A DNA stretch of 64,000 nucleotides from Rhizomys pruinosus (GCA_009823505.1 VZQC01009558.1:543442-607441); one strand, 5' to 3'; shown: positions 11,316 to 22,695, counted from the first letter of the stretch. The notes: generated by a model not told the origin, from the letters alone. Numbers and translations are program-made.

Positions 11316-11537
11316 TTTTTAAGAAAAAAATTTTTAATGTGTCTGAGTGTACTATCTGCATGTAGGTTGGTGCACCCATGCCGTGCAATGCTACGGAGGT
11401 CAAAAGAGGGTGTCAGATTCCCCTGGAACTGAAGTTAAAGACAGTTCTTAGCTGTCATGTGGATGCTGGGAATCGAACCCGGGTCCTCTGCAAGAGCAGT
11501 TGGTGCTCTTAACTGCTGAGCCATCTCTCCAGCCCCC
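11316..11537 (-). repeat. B2 SINE, reverse
   Basis: T/A-rich tail, GTGTCTGAGTGTACTATCTG, GTGCAATGC, AATCGAACCCGGGTCCTC (inverted B box) and CCATCTCTCCAGCCCCC. Confidence 0.92.
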
Positions 11538-12069
11538 AAGTTTGGGTCGTTTATGAAACTCTTCTTTAGACCAACAGAATGATCTGGGGAGTGGGCCCGT
11601 GAGCTGACAGTGGGATCTCGAACAGGGTGGGTTTCTGGGGTTCCCTTTGGCTTGGGGAGGTCTTCCTGGTCTTCCTGGAACACTGGGAGTCTCATGCATG
11701 TTCCCTCTGTTCCTTCCCTAGCTCTAGACCTGTCCATGGGAAACGCTCTAATAAACTCTTCCACTGAAGGCAACCACAACCAGTAAGATCAATACCCTGA
11801 GATACGTTTTTACAGAGCTGGTCTGAAAGCCAAGGCGGAGTGCACTGATGGCAGAACTCACTTCAGTGGTAAAACCAGACAGCCTTGGCTGTTCTCCAGG
11901 ATCCATACATGTGTCTACCTGCCCAGCCTGGGAGTGGGAGATGAAGCCCTGCCATAAAGCCCTTCTCCACAGAATGGCTGGTGCTTTGATGGTCAGAATT
12001 ATTTCTTCTGGGAATCCATGTTCCTGGGAGATCTCAGTCCCAACAGCCCCTGCCTGCAGCTAGAACTGT
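11538..12069. other. Unassigned intergenic sequence
   Basis: Nothing recognisable; no splice-supported or domain-bearing frame. Confidence 0.45.
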
Positions 12070-12362
12070 CCTTTTAAAAAAGCTTTTTTTAAGAGCATGT
12101 TCGTTTGTATGCGCGTGTGTGAACATGAGAGAGCCATGTCAGGTGTCTTGTCAGTTGCACTCCACATTTCTCTTGAGACAGGGTCTCTCACTGTGCCTGG
12201 AGCTCACCAGTTTGGCTAGACTGGCTGTGGATCTTCCCGTCTCTGCCTCCCAGTGTTGGGATTTCAGATGCATACTGCCTACACAGCTTTTCCACAGGGG
12301 CTGGGACTGAGCTCAGGTCTGCAGGTCTGCAGGACAAGCAAGGGCTTTCCCCAGCCCTAGGA
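12070..12362 (-). repeat. B4-type composite SINE, reverse
   Basis: GAGACAGGGTCTCTCACTG and TCTGCCTCCCAGTGTTGGG (inverted B1-like part) are followed by GGGGCTGGGACTGAGCTCAG (inverted tRNA/ID-like part), the arrangement of B4-class composites. The subfamily is uncertain. Confidence 0.5.
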
Positions 12363-12612
12363 CCTCCTTCTAACAGATTCACTCTCTGCAGGCCTCACAG
12401 GCAGGCGTTGACCACTGCCGAGTAGCAGCTTTGACACCACACAACAGGGTTTCCCAAAGAGCTCTGCTCCTCAGGCAGGACTTTGTAGATATGCTGGGTA
12501 AGTAGCCTGGTAGTTTTCCAGGAAGCAGATTATAGAGTTTGTAAATCCCTTCCTGCATGCCCTGCCCAGCTTCTCTGCCTTCCACAGGTTGCTGGTGTTG
12601 AACTAAAAACAG

Positions 12613-12615
<3 letters not shown>

Positions 12616-12669
<54 letters not shown>
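12616..12669. repeat. (GA)n microsatellite abutting the gap
   Basis: A pure AG run that ends at the first N; its real length is unknown. Confidence 0.9.
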
Positions 12670-13652
12670 NNNNNNNNNNNNNNNNNNNNNNNNNNNNNNN
12701 NNNNNNNNNNNNNNNNNNNNNNNNNNNNNNNNNNNNNNNNNNNNNNNNNNNNNNNNNNNNNNNNNNNNNNNNNNNNNNNNNNNNNNNNNNNNNNNNNNNN
12801 NNNNNNNNNNNNNNNNNNNNNNNNNNNNNNNNNNNNNNNNNNNNNNNNNNNNNNNNNNNNNNNNNNNNNNNNNNNNNNNNNNNNNNNNNNNNNNNNNNNN
12901 NNNNNNNNNNNNNNNNNNNNNNNNNNNNNNNNNNNNNNNNNNNNNNNNNNNNNNNNNNNNNNNNNNNNNNNNNNNNNNNNNNNNNNNNNNNNNNNNNNNN
13001 NNNNNNNNNNNNNNNNNNNNNNNNNNNNNNNNNNNNNNNNNNNNNNNNNNNNNNNNNNNNNNNNNNNNNNNNNNNNNNNNNNNNNNNNNNNNNNNNNNNN
13101 NNNNNNNNNNNNNNNNNNNNNNNNNNNNNNNNNNNNNNNNNNNNNNNNNNNNNNNNNNNNNNNNNNNNNNNNNNNNNNNNNNNNNNNNNNNNNNNNNNNN
13201 NNNNNNNNNNNNNNNNNNNNNNNNNNNNNNNNNNNNNNNNNNNNNNNNNNNNNNNNNNNNNNNNNNNNNNNNNNNNNNNNNNNNNNNNNNNNNNNNNNNN
13301 NNNNNNNNNNNNNNNNNNNNNNNNNNNNNNNNNNNNNNNNNNNNNNNNNNNNNNNNNNNNNNNNNNNNNNNNNNNNNNNNNNNNNNNNNNNNNNNNNNNN
13401 NNNNNNNNNNNNNNNNNNNNNNNNNNNNNNNNNNNNNNNNNNNNNNNNNNNNNNNNNNNNNNNNNNNNNNNNNNNNNNNNNNNNNNNNNNNNNNNNNNNN
13501 NNNNNNNNNNNNNNNNNNNNNNNNNNNNNNNNNNNNNNNNNNNNNNNNNNNNNNNNNNNNNNNNNNNNNNNNNNNNNNNNNNNNNNNNNNNNNNNNNNNN
13601 NNNNNNNNNNNNNNNNNNNNNNNNNNNNNNNNNNNNNNNNNNNNNNNNNNNN
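12670..13652. other. Assembly gap (983 N)
   Basis: A continuous run of N bounded by a GA microsatellite on the left. An open frame that spans it is meaningless. Confidence 0.99.
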
Positions 13653-14847
13653 GCAGTCCAGGAAAATGGTGGGGATGGGTCTCTTTCTGTAGTTTTTTTT
13701 TTTTTTTTGGCTTCTTTATTTGAATGAGAAATATTCTCATTCTTCTTACCCTAAAGGGGGTAGAAGTTCCATCCATGAGGGACCATGGGAAAGTCTTATG
13801 TCTCGGCCACAGTGGCCTGACTGCGCCAGCCACCTGTGCTCCTTCCTCTTCAACCAAAATGAAACCCACAGGCTCATGGATTGGACTCAGAAGCTGGAGG
13901 CCTGAGCCCTGCATTGTCCTTTGATCCAGATGCTGAGGGCCCTGTACTGAGCTAAAGTCCTGGTGTTTCTTGCTGTGAGCTCTTTCCTTAAAGATGGCTC
14001 CCACCTGGTATCTGGGACACCTTGTGGCTCCCTCCCTGTGCTATCAGAGAAGGCTAGTCTGGGCCCAAGCAGGAGTCCATGTGGGCCATGGTCTTTGGTC
14101 TGATTTTGCCCTTTGGGGCACTCTATCCTATAACTTGTGCTCAGGGTTGGCAGATCTCCCAAGGGACAGGGAACAAGTGTTGCAGGCTTGTCTCAGGCAC
14201 CAGGCCAGCTCCAGCTGTGGAAGGTAGTCTCATGGGTGGGTTGTTCCTTTTAGAGGGTGGTCTCATGGGTAGGTTGTTCCTTTTAGCAGGTGTGATGTTT
14301 CTTTTGCGAGGCTGTGAGACTGGCAATATCGCTCACACTTGAGCGTTTGTTTGGGTCTGCTCTGGCCACATGTTCCTGAGAGTGGTCCTGCCCAAACACA
14401 TCAAGATCACACATCACAGAGTGCTGGGATTTCAGTGCTCCCTAGGGTGCTGTGGTTCTTGTGGAAGGAGGGGGAGATGAGTGGGGGATAGTCAAAGTGG
14501 TCAACTGCCTTCCAATGTCCCCGTGGCTGAAGGCTGGCTCTCTTAAGACCCTGGCATTAGGGTTTACGTTAGGAATGGGGATGTGAGGCTGTCTCTTCAT
14601 TTTATGTCTATTTTAAAGCTTATCAGGCTCACGAGTTTGAGGCCAAGCTTGGTTGTTAGTAATTTTCTACTCTAGACTTTATGTTTGGTTGTATGGGGAT
14701 GTAGCTAGCAGAGTTTGGGTTGGGTATAGGGGTTAATAGACTGGCAGACTCTGTCTAGCAGGGGTCCAGTGTTTTCTAAACAGAAACACTGTATTTGACC
14801 TATGTTGGCTCAAGGCACTTTTGAAAATGAACCGTCAGGTTTCACTT
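13653..14847. other. Unassigned intergenic sequence
   Basis: It contains a short tandem duplication near 14224-14290 (TCTCATGGGTGGGTTGTTCC, then the same with GGGTAGG). No gene or repeat family was recognised. Confidence 0.45.
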
Positions 14848-14984
14848 TTTTTTTTCTTCTGTCTTTTTGAAACAGGGTCTCCCTCTAGCCCCAGCTGTCC
14901 TGGAACTGGCCTTGAACTCACAGAGATCCACCTGCCTCTGCCTTCCAAGTGCTGAGATTAAAGGCGTGCACCACCACACCTGGG
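14848..14984 (-). repeat. B1 SINE, reverse, with target-site duplication
   Basis: AGGTTTCACTT at 14837-14847 and again at 14985-14995 flank an inverted B1 (AACAGGGTCTCCCTCTAGCC, GAGATTAAAGGCGTGCACC). Confidence 0.93.
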
Positions 14985-14995
14985 AGGTTTCACTT

Positions 14996-15564
14996 GTTAA
15001 ACCCACCAAGGAACAAAGACTCTGGAGTTTGTGCTCCCATGGGGCAGGGATGTGGCTTATTGACCATCTTCACAGAGTTCTATAAAGGCATCTCTTAGTT
15101 TTTTCTTTTTATGATGGCAGTGTGTTGGGGTTTCTAGGACAGAGACTTGGGTACATTTTATTCCACCCTATAAAAACTGCTCGAGAACAAGCTGCTGGGC
15201 CACCTCCCCAGGCTCTTAAACACTCCTGGGCACTGGCTGAGCCACCTCCCCAGGTTCTCGGGCCTCTCTGGGCACTGCCCTGAGGTCCTCCTCACATAGC
15301 CACCTTGGGATCCACTTGAACTTCACTGAACCCTTCAGCAACTTGCTTGTTGTCTGTGGTCTCTGAGGACAGGGACCGAGCCTGTCTCCTTCTCAGCCGC
15401 AGAACACAGTGTCTGGCCTTGGCTGGTACTTGGAGTGATGAATTCATCACGGGCTTCACTGGGTGGCAGTTGCTGCTGTGCTTTGTAGCTCTGTTTCTTT
15501 AAACCACACAGGTCTTGCTTACTTTTGAGGACATGTCTTACATGATGGTATCATTCTTTTTTGT
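14996..15564. other. Unassigned intergenic sequence
   Basis: It contains two imperfect copies of a GCCACCTCCCCAGG-centred segment (15200-15290). Otherwise nothing recognisable. Confidence 0.4.
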
Positions 15565-15925
15565 GGCAGGTGGCCTGGCCTGGCTGTGGCTTTCATTTAG
15601 CCCAGTTCTATTTACTGAGTGTGGTGGCCTGGGGGGGTAGGTTCAGATTTAATAGTGACTCAGCTCTTTTCTGTGTCTGTATCTCTCCCCCCCCCCCTTT
15701 TTTTTTTTTTTTTTGGTCTTTTCGAGACAGGGTCTCCCTGTAGCCCCAGCTGTCCTGGAACTCACTCTGTAACTCTGTAGACCAGGCTGGCCTTGAACTC
15801 ACAAAGATCTGCCTGCGTCTTCCTCCTGAGTGCTAGGATTAAAGGCGTGCACCACCGCGCCCGGCTCTGTGTCTGTATCTTCAGAAAGTTATTCGTCTTC
15901 CTTGGATTTAGTGTGCCCTCACAGG
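15565..15925 (+). repeat. Local duplication copy A (interrupted by B1)
   Basis: GGTGGCCTGGCCTGGCTGTG, CCCAGTTCTATTTACTGAGT, TTTTCTGTGTCTGT and GTTATTCGTCTTCCTTGG align in order with 17200-17375. Copy A is broken by the B1 at 15685-15866. Confidence 0.7.
15685..15866 (-). repeat. B1 SINE, reverse, with target-site duplication
   Basis: CTGTGTCTGTATCT at 15671-15684 and 15867-15880 flank an inverted B1 with a long C/T tail. It inserted after the local duplication, because copy B lacks it. Confidence 0.93.
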
Positions 15926-17199
15926 GTGAGACGAGGAATGAGAAACAGCACAGGGCTTCATGTGTTGTAAATATCACCGTGAAAATCCTGCTGTTTCCTC
16001 AGGGTCTGCTGCCTGGTTCTGTGCCAACCACCAGTTGGAAGAGGAGCTCAATTTCTTGATCTTGATAAGATGAGGCCCAAGCAACAGCCCTGGGTGTGTG
16101 AAGGGGAGGCCAGCTCTCCTACCTCAGAGCCTGGAGTAGAGGCAGCACTGAAAGAGAGCGTCATGGGGTCAGAGTGAGGAAGACCCCTGCCTGGAAGTCA
16201 GATGCCCCCAGAGCTTGGGAACATGAGACTTGTTAAGAGTGAAGGCCCAGATCGGGGACCAGGGGGTGGCAGGTGGGGTGGGCATCCCCTGAGCTGCTGC
16301 CTCTTCTTAAGGAAACTGAGACTTCAGGTGTACTAGGAGGGCGGTGGGGAGGGCTGGGGAGATGCTGTGTTCAAGAAGATTCCGGTGTGTAAGAGAGATG
16401 AGTGTATAAGCCGTCAATCAACAGTGTGAGACAAAGGTGACCAAGCCAGCCTGTGCCCAGAGCAAGAAGGGAAGGAATGATTAAGGCAGGGAAGGTCTGT
16501 GGGTGTTGCGAGTGTGGCAGGATGTTGAGGAAGTACATAGGAAGTACATAGGACGGTCAGGGAGGAAGGGACGGGATTTCTGGGGGTGGAGAGTGGGGTG
16601 CTCAAAGGGCTGGAGGTGGGTGGGAGATGGACCAGCATGGGGTGTTTGGGGGTTTCTAAGATTCCATGTCCATTACAGTGTCGCCTGCACTCTCAGGAGC
16701 AGGAGGGCTGCCCTCAAGGGGCACTTTGGGGGGCCTCCTCCAATGGACAGGCGGTGGACAGCCCGCACTCACTTTTCCTTATAGAGTGGCCCCCTCAGTG
16801 GTCCGAAGCAGATGCCTATGGAAAAATGCTGGGGACCCACAGAACTTGGCTATTTCTGTGTGTGACACTCAGCGCAAAGCCATGTGACCTTTCTAAGCCT
16901 CAGCACGCCCACCAGTAAGACCAGGATAAACACGGTGCACACCTCAGGGCTGCTGAGTACAGGAGGTTGCACGTGTGAAAGTTGTCACACTCAATACAGA
17001 GTTACTTATATCAGCCCTAGAAAAAGAAATACAGCCAGGAGACTAGGCAGTGAGGGCCACTCACGGATCTGCCTGGTAGTAAGAACAGATCAGGGAGACA
17101 CAGCCTCACTTGACAAGTACTTCTGTGGGAGCAGCTGCCTCACAGCGGCCTGTTCTGTCCGGCAGCTGCCACCTCCTACATGACATCATTTCCTTCCAT
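15926..17199. other. Unassigned GC-rich intergenic sequence
   Basis: A G-rich stretch at 16254-16282 could form a G-quadruplex. No gene or repeat family was recognised. Confidence 0.4.
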
Positions 17200-17375
17200 G
17201 AAAAAGTGGCCTGGCCTGGCCTTCACTTTAAGTTTATCCCAATTCTACGTACCGAATGCAGTGTTCTGGGCTGTGGGCTTCAGATTTGAATTATGACACA
17301 GCTATTTTCTGTGTCTGTGACCTTGTTATTCGTCTTTGTTAGATGTGGTGTGCAGTGTCTCTCTCCCCCACAGGT
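17200..17375 (+). repeat. Local duplication copy B
   Basis: AGTGGCCTGGCCTGGCC, CCCAATTCTACGTACCGAAT, TTTTCTGTGTCTGTGACC and GTTATTCGTCTTTGTTAG correspond to copy A at 15565-15925 at roughly 75-80% by eye. Confidence 0.7.
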
Positions 17376-17411
17376 TTTACAGTTATACAGGATTAAAAAA
17401 TACAGAAGCTT

Positions 17412-17644
17412 GGGCTGGAGAGATAGCCTAGCGGTTAAGAGCACTGACTGCTCTTACAGAGGACCCGGGTTCGATCCCCAGCACCCACATGGTGGCTGAG
17501 AACCGTCTGTAACTCCAATTCCAGGAGAACTCCAGTTCCAGGGGAATCCGACGCCCTCTTCTGACCTCTGCGGCATCGCACGACACGGGTGCACAGACCT
17601 GCATGCAGACAGTATACTCATACACATAAAAAAATAAATTAAAA
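17412..17644 (+). repeat. B2 SINE with target-site duplication
   Basis: AAAAAATACAGAAGCTT at 17395-17411 and 17645-17661 flank a full-length B2 (GGGCTGGAGAGATAGCCTAG, GGTTCGATCCCC B box, A-rich tail). Confidence 0.95.
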
Positions 17645-17776
17645 AAAAAATACAGAAGCTTGTATCACACTGTTTCAGCCCAGGGTTGAACAGGCCATAA
17701 TGACATCATATCAGAGACAGTGTCAGCCCAGCGTGGAGCAGTCCATGGGGGTGGACATTCCAACAGATGTATTTCT

Positions 17777-18040
17777 TTTTCTTTTTTTTTTTTTTAATTA
17801 AATTAAATTTAAAAAATTTAAAATTTTTATTTATTTTGTATGTGTATGAATGTACTGTCTGCATATAGGTTGGTACACCCATGTCATGCAATGCCTCAGA
17901 GGTCAGAAGAGGGCACCGGACTCCCCAGGAACTGGAGTTAAAGATGGTTTTCAGCCACCATGTGGGTGCTGGGGATTGAACCCGGGTCCTCTGCAAGAGC
18001 AGTCGGCGCTCTTAACCACTAGGCCATCTCTCCAGCCCCA
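17777..18040 (-). repeat. B2 SINE, reverse
   Basis: Inverted B2 with a long T/A tail (17776-17830), CCGGGTCCTCTGCAAGAGC and GGCCATCTCTCCAGCCCC. Confidence 0.92.
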
Positions 18041-18264
18041 TAATTTTTAAAAAAATTTTATGTGTATGAGTGTACTGCCTGCATGTAGGTTGGTGCACCC
18101 CTGTCATACAATGCCGTGGAGGTCAGAGAGGGTGTCGGATTCCACTGGAACTGGAGTTAAAGACAGCTCTTAGCCGCCATGTGGGTGCTGGGAAGAAATC
18201 AAATCCGGGTCCTCTGCAAGAGCAGTCGGTGCTCTTAACCGCTGAGCCATCTCTCCAGCCCTGA
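18041..18264 (-). repeat. B2 SINE, reverse (second of a pair)
   Basis: A second inverted B2 directly follows the first. AGATGTATTTCTT appears at 17764 and again after 18264, so the pair as a whole is bounded by one target duplication: one B2 inserted beside or within the other. Confidence 0.9.
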
Positions 18265-18419
18265 AAGATGTATTTCTTGAGCAAAGTCTCATGATCCACT
18301 CTTCTTACCAGGCAGATATGCTCATGGCCAGTCTCAAGATGGGTCATCAAACTTCATGGTCTCTTGGTTTTATTTAAATTTCTAAGGTTATAAATAACTG
18401 CATTTTACATACCTTGAGA

Positions 18420-18567
18420 TTCTTTTTTTTTTTTTGTCTTTTTGAGACAGGGTCTCCCTATAGCCCCAGCTGAGCTGGAACTCACTCTGTAGACCAGGCT
18501 GAGTTTGAACTCACAGAGATCCACCTGCCTCTGCCTAGGATCAAAGGTATGCGCCACCACACCCAGC
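18420..18567 (-). repeat. B1 SINE, reverse
   Basis: TTTTTGAGACAGGGTCTCCC, CTCTGTAGACCAGGCTGAG and GCGCCACCACACCCAGC. Confidence 0.9.
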
Positions 18568-18662
18568 TTAAAGATGTTTCTTAGCAGCCAGGTGGGCCTG
18601 GGAATCTAACCCAGACCCTCTGCAAGAGCAGTCAGCACTCTTAACCGCTGAGCCATCTCTCT
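18568..18662 (-). repeat. B2 SINE fragment, reverse
   Basis: CCAGACCCTCTGCAAGAGC and CGCTGAGCCATCTCTCTGAG are the inverted head of a B2; the tail half is missing. Confidence 0.8.
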
Positions 18663-18802
18663 GAGATTAATTCTTTTAGTCGAGGAGTACTGTTTCAAAA
18701 CAGTTTTGTAATTCTCCTCATTTTTTTCTCCATGGTCTCAGAGCACTTGTTTAGCATGTTAATGACCCTGGGTTTAATCCCCAGAACTACCAGAAAGGAC
18801 AG

Positions 18803-18806
<4 letters not shown>

Positions 18807-18870
<64 letters not shown>

Positions 18871-18878
18871 AGAGAGAC
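18807..18878. repeat. (GA)n microsatellite
   Basis: An almost pure AG run with one interruption near its right end. Confidence 0.95.
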
Positions 18879-19650
18879 ATCCCTTTGGTTCACCCACAAC
18901 CTCAGTCTCTTCCAGGAACCGCCCGTGACTTGTCATGACAGGAACATCACAGATTTGCATATCCCCAGCTGTTCCTTGTTAAATTAGTTTTGAGTAGAGT
19001 GTATGTTATTTAGGTTGGCCCATAAAAAGGGCTCAGTACGGAGATTGCTACATAACGCGAAGTTTTATCTGTGTAAGCATCTACTGTTCCTTCTCTCAGT
19101 CCCACATGCATGGTTTTGTCACCAGTGCCTATGAGGTGCTAGACACCAGACACTGGAACGAGCAAGGTCTGGTCTCATGGCTGCACTAAGCATGCGTAGG
19201 AGGCAGACAAGTAGACAAGTGATTGCTGTGCCTTGGGACAAATGCATGCAAGACAGGCTCTGCTCTGATGGGAGCCAGGCACAGGACATAGTGTTTGCCA
19301 TACTGGTGGGTAAGGGTGACAAGAGGCTCAAGGTCCCCATGAGTGGGATCAACCCAAGTCAAGTCTAGGTCCTCAGCCCTTGTCCTGAAGGCCACGCTGA
19401 GCCACTGAAATCCTCAGGTAGTGGAGAGACCTGGCTCCATACTGGGAAGTTCACTCTAGCATCAATGAGAGATGTTGGGAAGTTCAGGCTCCTGGTGAGA
19501 GATAATGAGGCTCTGTCAAGCCAGTTAGGATCCCAATAAAGTTGGAGAGTCATAGTCTACCATAGCTCTGCAGTGGCTGGGCTGGTGGAAGTTTATAGCC
19601 AGAATTTAGGATGTCAAGAATCCTTGACATTTCTTAAAAATGCCAGTCTT
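18879..19650. other. Unassigned intergenic sequence
   Basis: Nothing recognisable. Confidence 0.4.
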
Positions 19651-19664
19651 AAGATGGGTCATCA

Positions 19665-19897
19665 GGGCTGGAGAGATGGCCTAGCGGTTAAGAGCACCTA
19701 CTGCTCTTGGAGAGGACCCGGGTTTGATCCCCAGCACCCACATGGCGGCCAAGAGCCGTCTGAAACTCCAATTCCAGGAGAACTCCAGCTCCAGGGGAAT
19801 CCGAGACCCTCTTCTGACCTCCGCGGCATTGCACGACACGGGTGCACAGACCTGCATGCAGACAGTACATTCATGCACATACCGAAAAAAAAAAAAA
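19665..19897 (+). repeat. B2 SINE with target-site duplication
   Basis: AAGATGGGTCATCA at 19651-19664 and 19898-19911 flank a full-length B2. The same AAGATGGGTCATCA also occurs near 18334, in related flanking sequence. Confidence 0.95.
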
Positions 19898-19942
19898 AAG
19901 ATGGGTCATCAAATTATTGTTTAAAAATGACAGGGCCTCTCA

Positions 19943-20135
19943 GGGGCTGGAGAGATAACTCAGCAGTTAAGGGTACTGGCTACTCTTGCAGAGGACCTGG
20001 GTTCAGTTCTCAGAACCCACATGGTTCCAGGTGATCCAACACCTTCTTCTGGCCTCCATGGGCATTGTAAAACACAGGTGTACTTACATATGTGCAGGCA
20101 ATACACTCATACATGTAAAAGAAAAATAAAGAACA
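19943..20135 (+). repeat. B2 SINE, older
   Basis: GGGGCTGGAGAGATAACTCAG head, GTGCAGGCAATACACTCATA and an A-rich tail; more diverged than the neighbouring copy. Confidence 0.88.
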
Positions 20136-20974
20136 CCGCAGCTAAGGCTACTTAGAATATTGCTTGTCTGGTTGGCTTCGTCTAGCTGGAAGTTTTGGTT
20201 TGATCCCTGGTGCCTCAAAATTGTGCTCATCAGGTTTCCATCATGGAAGGTGGAGGCGTTTGGAGGGCTTACTGCTTCTCCAGGAGCCACTGGCAGTTAA
20301 TGTCCCCCAGAGAGGGATGCAGGCATCAGTTAGCCCTCATGCTATAGTAAACACCTCCCCAGCATCTTCTTCATGCAAGAACTAATTAAATTCACTGCAT
20401 CACACACACATACACATGCACATACACACACACACACACACACATGCACACACACACACATCAAAGTACAAAGCAGACTTGTTTGAAGAAGAAGGGGTTC
20501 AGTAGAAGTGGGGGATAAGAGAGGGCACTGGAGGGCAAATATGACCAAAATACATTATGTACACGGCATGAAATTGTCAAAGAATACATAAAAATACCCC
20601 ATGCTGTACATCAGAGACATGTGGTCATTGAGAGCGCTGAGGACATCTCGAGTGAGCGGCAGGCCTGGCCCCGTCACCCATCTGTGGGTGACAAACAACA
20701 CGCTTCCTGCTGTTCCTGTCCAGTAATACCTACTGGAGCAGAAGCATTTGTGAACATCGCTAACAGGCTTCCTAATCAGATTCCTGACATTGTCACTCTG
20801 TCTTGTCCTGTCAATCACGCGTGTTTTCAGGCGTAAGTGCTGAAGGAGCAGAGCTTCCCTTATGCCGGGGCTTTCCTTCCTCTTGAGGAATTTGGGACTC
20901 GTCTGAGCAGCACCTTGATAGTCCCGGCATACGGAGGCCTTCAAAGTCTTCCAGGAACCATGCTTCATTTTTTT
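20136..20974. other. Unassigned sequence with a CA microsatellite
   Basis: A CA-rich run lies at 20399-20461. The rest shows no gene or repeat family I can name. Confidence 0.45.
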
Positions 20975-21240
20975 TTTTACAATATCTATTTTTTATTAAA
21001 CTTTTGCATATTTTATACAACTTATCTTAATCATATTTAGCCCCCCCCCGTTTGCACCCCCCACCCCCTGGATTTCATGCATTCAAAAGCCCTGCTTCAC
21101 AGTTGGCAGCAGACTCTTTCCCTGATGTTTGTTCCTCATTGATCAAGCTCTGTCCCACAAAGGGGCTCAGTGTGCTGACTCTATCTACTACGGCAACTCC
21201 GATCTGTCCTCATGGAACCCGAATTTTTTTCATGTAACCC
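20975..21240 (-). repeat. Probable L1 3' UTR fragment, reverse
   Basis: TTTTTTATTAAACTTTTGC followed by a C-rich block (CCCCCACCCCCTGG) resembles a rodent L1 3' UTR in inverted orientation. Confidence 0.4.
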
Positions 21241-21406
21241 TGACTGGAATTGAATTCTCTGTGTAGTTAAAGCCAGGATTCCAAGCTCATACCACGCTCT
21301 GCTCTGCACTCCTGGCTTCAGATGAGAAGTGCTGTTGTGATAGGCACACCATGTCCTGAACCCTGAGCAGGAAAGTTAACTCTCTTGTCTTCTGACTGAC
21401 CCTCTT

Positions 21407-21492
21407 GTTTCCTACCTGGAAGAACTTATCTTATAGAATATGTTCTAAGGTTTCTTACCTGGAAGAATTTATCCTATAGAATATGTTCTAAG
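21407..21492. repeat. 43-bp direct tandem duplication
   Basis: Two adjacent units starting GTTTCCTACCTGGAAGAA and GTTTCTTACCTGGAAGAA, with only a few differences. Confidence 0.9.
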
Positions 21493-21586
21493 GTTTCAGT
21501 AGGCCCAAGGTAGTTTGATCACTGAGCTTATTTGGTTTGGGACATTCCATGTTCCAAACCCTTCTAACTCATCATTTCTCTTTAAA

Positions 21587-21786
21587 TATTTTACTTATTA
21601 ATTTTATTTTATGTGTATGAGTATATTGCCTACATGTATGTAAGGGCACCTGTGTCGTGCAATGCCCATATTGGTCCAGATCTCCTGGAACTGGAGTTAA
21701 GGATGGTTGTCAGCTATGATTTGAGTGCTGGGATCAAACCCAGGTCATGTGCAAGAGCAGCCAGTGCTCTTAACTGCTGAGCCGTG
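21587..21786 (-). repeat. B2 SINE, reverse
   Basis: TTTATGTGTATGAGTATATTG, AGCAGCCAGTGCTCTTAACT and CTGAGCCGTGTCTC. Confidence 0.85.
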
Positions 21787-21796
21787 TCTCTAAACC

Positions 21797-22016
21797 AAAA
21801 TATTTTATTATTTCTATTTTATGTGGATGAGTGTTTTGCCTGCATGTGTGTAAGTGCACCACATGTGTACAATGCCTGCAAAGGTCAGAAGAAGGTGTTT
21901 TGGATCCCATGGAACTGGAGTTATAAATGGTTGTTAGCCTACACGTGGGTGCTGGGGAGCAAACCCAGGTCTTCTGCAGGAGCAGTAATGTTCTTTCCCA
22001 CTGCGCCTTTCCTCCA
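21797..22016 (-). repeat. B2 SINE, reverse
   Basis: TTTATGTGGATGAGTGTTTTG, GGTGCTGGGGAGCAAACCC and a diverged head; it lies directly beside the previous inverted B2. Confidence 0.85.
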
Positions 22017-22474
22017 GACAGACTCCCCCCTTCTTTAGAGGCTGTGCTCAGAGTAGCTTGATATCTCTAGAGTGGCTTCAAATGTGCCAACCCCATGCAA
22101 GTTTCCAGAATCATAGAGTCAGGAGTAGACAGGACAGAAAGGAAAATGTTATGGGAATTATTCTGCCAGAGTTCCTAGACAGAAAAACAAATCAATAAGC
22201 CCAAGCCGTGAGGATCCTGGCTATGAACAGTGTGTTTGGTGCAGATTTTACTGGAGAGATGATACTTCAAGGCTTGTGTTCAGTTTGTAGAGGGCATGCT
22301 GAGTGGAGTTTGAGGAAAGAAAGCAGAAACATGTTGGGGATGGGGAACACAAGTTAGAAGACACACAGGATGATACAGTTTCTCCCAGTGCAGTGAGGTG
22401 AGGGCTTCGGCACCCACGAGCCCCTCATTCCTGCTGGGAACCGAGCAAGCACTTTGCAGGCATTATCTTTTTAA
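22017..22474. other. Unassigned intergenic sequence
   Basis: Nothing recognisable. Confidence 0.4.
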
Positions 22475-22695
22475 AAAAATATTTAAATTTTTTTTTAGTG
22501 TATGAATGTATTGCCTGTGAGTGTGTAAGTGCACCTTTGTTTTGCAGTGCCGAGAAGGTCAGAAGATGGAGTTGGATTCCCCTGGAACTGGAGTTACGCA
22601 CAGCTGTTAGCTGCCATGTGGGTGCTGGCAATCAAACCCTGGTCCTCTGCAAGAGCAGCCAGTGCTCTTAACTGCTGAGCCATCTCTCCAGCCCC
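22475..22695 (-). repeat. B2 SINE, reverse
   Basis: T-rich tail, GTGTATGAATGTATTGCC, AATCAAACCCTGGTCCTC and GAGCCATCTCTCCAGCCCC. Confidence 0.92.

Noticed and set aside
12379..14004. 541-codon minus-strand open frame
   Set aside because: Most of it is the run of N; the flanks are GA microsatellite and unassigned DNA.
20342..20548. Cys/Val-rich peptide with CVCVHVCVCV pattern
   Set aside because: A CA/TG microsatellite read on the minus strand.
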